A stretch of 64,000 bases of DNA from Apostichopus japonicus. Taxonomy: Eukaryota > Echinodermata > Holothuroidea > Aspidochirotida > Stichopodidae. This document shows positions 62,083-64,000 of the stretch, in pieces; the stretch's first letter is position 1, and the number at the start of each line of letters is the position of its first letter. The stretch is taken from the NCBI RefSeq assembly GCF_037975245.1, contig NC_092583.1, positions 10,392,764 to 10,456,763 on the forward strand, read 5' to 3'. The translations under genes and the position numbers were made by a program. Below the pieces are notes generated by a model. It worked only from the letters and a program-made list of their open reading frames with translations, made no database searches and was not told the origin of the DNA.

Positions 62083-62964
62083 AGACAGAATAGTAAAGAT
62101 GGTAAAGCCTAATTCATCATCTTATCCATAGCAACTAGGTCATGTGACCTGGAAACATCAGCCAACACTACTGTAACATCTTATAATAAAGACTGCTGGT
62201 CCACTATTATTATATTATATATATATATATTTAATGATAATTATTATATATGTTTAATGAAATAACAAACGACTGTATTCAATTGTAAAGTTAACTCTCA
62301 CCCTTAACCTTTATGCCTCATTTGCATATCCGAAATGCTAAGACGATATAGGAATGATGCCCTTTATATTTAATGTAACAATAGTTTAATCTTTATGTTC
62401 ACTGATGCATGTTAGCTGTGGCTCGCTTGTAAAGAAGGCTGGTTGAGTTGTCCACGAGGTGTTAGATAGTACGTTTGATTATATATATGTTACGCATGAA
62501 TCCAGTGTTGTACATAGTACTTTTGATTAAATATATGTTACGCACAGTTTGACACAGTGTTGTACATAGTATATTTTTGTATCCTTCCGAACTCTTCATT
62601 TACCGTAATCTGCCTCGCTTACACTACTATTTGTTTTAAGGCAGAACCTTCAGTAACTGAATCCACACTATACGTATTTAAGTACCAATATAATCGATGT
62701 TCATAAGTTTATAATTTTTCATAGAGATAATGATTAAGTGGTTTTTATGTAATACCAGCAACTATTATAGGAGGGAAGATTTACATATTATGAAAGGTAA
62801 ATGCTCTAGGTCCATAAATATATATATATAGTTTACTACTGTTTCAGGCTATTCAGCGTAAGTTTTGAAGTTTTGTTTTTAACTTAAAAGTCACTTTTCC
62901 CTCTTCATTTTGACATTCAGACGAGAGAAACAGCCAACATATTTGTAGGAACGAAATAACATCT
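62083..62964. other. Non-coding stretch
   Basis: AT-rich. A short imperfect duplication (ATATATGTTACGCA with TGTTGTACATAGTA) occurs near 62480-62570. Nothing else was recognised. Confidence 0.6.
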
Positions 62965-63216
62965 TTATTCATCGCGCAAACTTTCGTTCAGATCATGAAA
63001 GTCTGGCCGTTGCACGAGTTTCATAGATGTGATCATACTGAGAACCAAAACTTGGATATGTTGCGTAAGCATTTTCTCAAAAAAGACAAACAATATTTGC
63101 AAAAGAAGATCTATAGTTTCTTCTCCTCCTATCTCGATGGAAATGTGGTTTGGGTACGTCACAGTTAAATTATTCGCAGTTAAATTATTGCTCTCGCTTG
63201 CTTTGCTATTTCCCAT
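62965..63216 (-). CDS. Candidate 83-codon intronless gene, unrecognised
   Basis: The ATG at 63216 opens a frame of 83 codons to TAA: MGNSKASESNNLTANNLTVT then YPNHISIEIGGEETIDLLLQ, a hydrophobic ILFVFF stretch, and a charged end PDFHDLNESLRDE. A TATAAAT element lies about 22 bases upstream and an AATAAA hexamer overlaps the stop codon. The Met-Gly start is myristoylation-like but lacks Ser/Thr at position 6. With TATA so close, the 5' UTR would be nearly absent. It may be a compact gene, or a terminal exon, since the frame is open for 21 codons further upstream. Confidence 0.35.
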   Translation of the reverse strand: MGNSKASESNNLTANNLTVTYPNHISIEIGGEETIDLLLQILFVFFEKMLTQHIQVLVLSMITSMKLVQRPDFHDLNESLRDE

Positions 63217-63237
63217 CCTTCTCTTCTGACCAGCTGC

Positions 63238-63244
63238 ATTTATA
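63238..63244 (-). promoter_or_regulatory. TATA-like box upstream of candidate ORF
   Basis: TATAAAT on the minus strand, 22 bases before the ATG at 63216. Confidence 0.3.
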
Positions 63245-63773
63245 GAGTATCTTGCAAGGCTTAAGTGGCATTTAAACAAACAGAACTGTGATCACATTCA
63301 TATAGCTTGACTTATATTTTCTTTAGCTGTTCAAGCATAAAGCCCTACAAAGCATCTTTTCCACACCTCCAACTAAAAGCGTCGTTGTAGTAAACATTTA
63401 TTATTTCAAGGCGTTTTTTTCTTTCAGAACGATGTCGATACAGACAATTACTAAACTCGGGTTCTTAGGTTCCAGATAGATCCAATCAGGGTAATTAAAA
63501 ATAGGTACACTAATCTTGTACTGTTATTGGTTTATACTACTTGATTAAAAAAGAAACAGAATTAAAGTCAAAACCAACAGCTCCATTTTGTCAAAAAGCA
63601 ACTTTACAGACAAGGACTTAGAATCACAAATCGGCATAAAAACCAGGGTTGCCTGAAGATCATCTGTAACTTAACTTTTGACCTAAAAATGGACAATCTC
63701 AACATACCTAACACAGATATATTTATATACATATATTTATATATATGTTGAGACTAGTTGAGACTAGTGGAAC

Positions 63774-63778
63774 ACTAC

Positions 63779-63812
<34 letters not shown>
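63774..63812 (+). repeat. (TAG)n trinucleotide microsatellite
   Basis: About 12 perfect TAG/AGT repeats. Confidence 0.95.
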
Positions 63813-63915
63813 TTCACGCGTTGAGTGATCATCAGACAACAGTTAGCTTCAAGTTATACTCCTGGAATATATAGACTCATTGTTGGGATTACCAGGGATT
63901 ATAGGATTATCGGTG

Positions 63916-63918
<3 letters not shown>

Positions 63919-63948
<30 letters not shown>
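63919..63948. repeat. (TA)n microsatellite
   Basis: Simple TA array close to the end of the window. No gene was recognised in 63250-64000. Confidence 0.95.
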
Positions 63949-63951
<3 letters not shown>

Positions 63952-64000
63952 TCTCAAAGTGGCAGTACTTTAAAGACGTTTGTCTTACACTTCCAAAGAT

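Overview
This is a eukaryotic, animal-type genomic window. It is AT-rich and intron-rich, and full of microsatellites, minisatellites, long G/C homopolymers and non-autonomous DNA transposons. It also carries a Penelope-like retroelement fragment, a tRNA-headed SINE and short CCCTAA (TTAGGG-type) tracts. The mix suggests a marine invertebrate, possibly a deuterostome such as an echinoderm, but the species cannot be fixed from the sequence. No operons, rRNA, intact tRNA genes or CRISPR arrays are visible.

The one gene that can be named is on the minus strand between 46587 and 34105. Nine exons, all with consensus splice sites and matching phases, assemble into 327 codons of an almost complete PFTAIRE-type cyclin-dependent kinase (CDK14/CDK15 family). 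The segment runs from the glycine-rich loop through [18 protein letters not shown] and the activation loop to a short C-terminal tail and stop codon. The N-terminal regulatory exon(s) and the start codon were not found. A TATA-containing, ATG-free candidate first exon lies at 51.35-51.54 kb on the same strand.

Layout. 0-2 kb: degraded Penelope-like reverse transcriptase on the minus strand, cut by MITE fragments. 4.2-9.4 kb: candidate exons of one or two unrecognised genes, a recent exon-sized tandem duplication, a perfect 17-bp hairpin, a TTAA-flanked MITE, an 18-bp-TIR element with telomere-like repeats, and a complete hAT MITE. 9.4-20 kb: non-coding, mainly TA arrays and G-rich tracts. 20.2-22.6 kb: a C-rich 91-bp minisatellite and a 24-bp higher-order satellite. 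22.6-34 kb: non-coding, with a hAT MITE inside an older inverted repeat. 34-46.6 kb: the kinase gene, with a hAT MITE and tandem duplications in its large second intron. 48.4-50.8 kb: three tandem-repeat arrays. 51-64 kb: candidate exons (one with a kinase-like RPSAKEIL motif), two more copies of the TTAA MITE, a SINE, and an 83-codon intronless ORF with a TATA box and a poly(A) signal.

The best leads for novelty are the three-copy TTAA MITE family (one copy sits between two 61-bp direct repeats), a GC-rich core shared by MITEs with different termini, and the unassigned candidate exons. No clear new biological system is evident. Exon calls outside the kinase gene rest on splice signals and open frames only.
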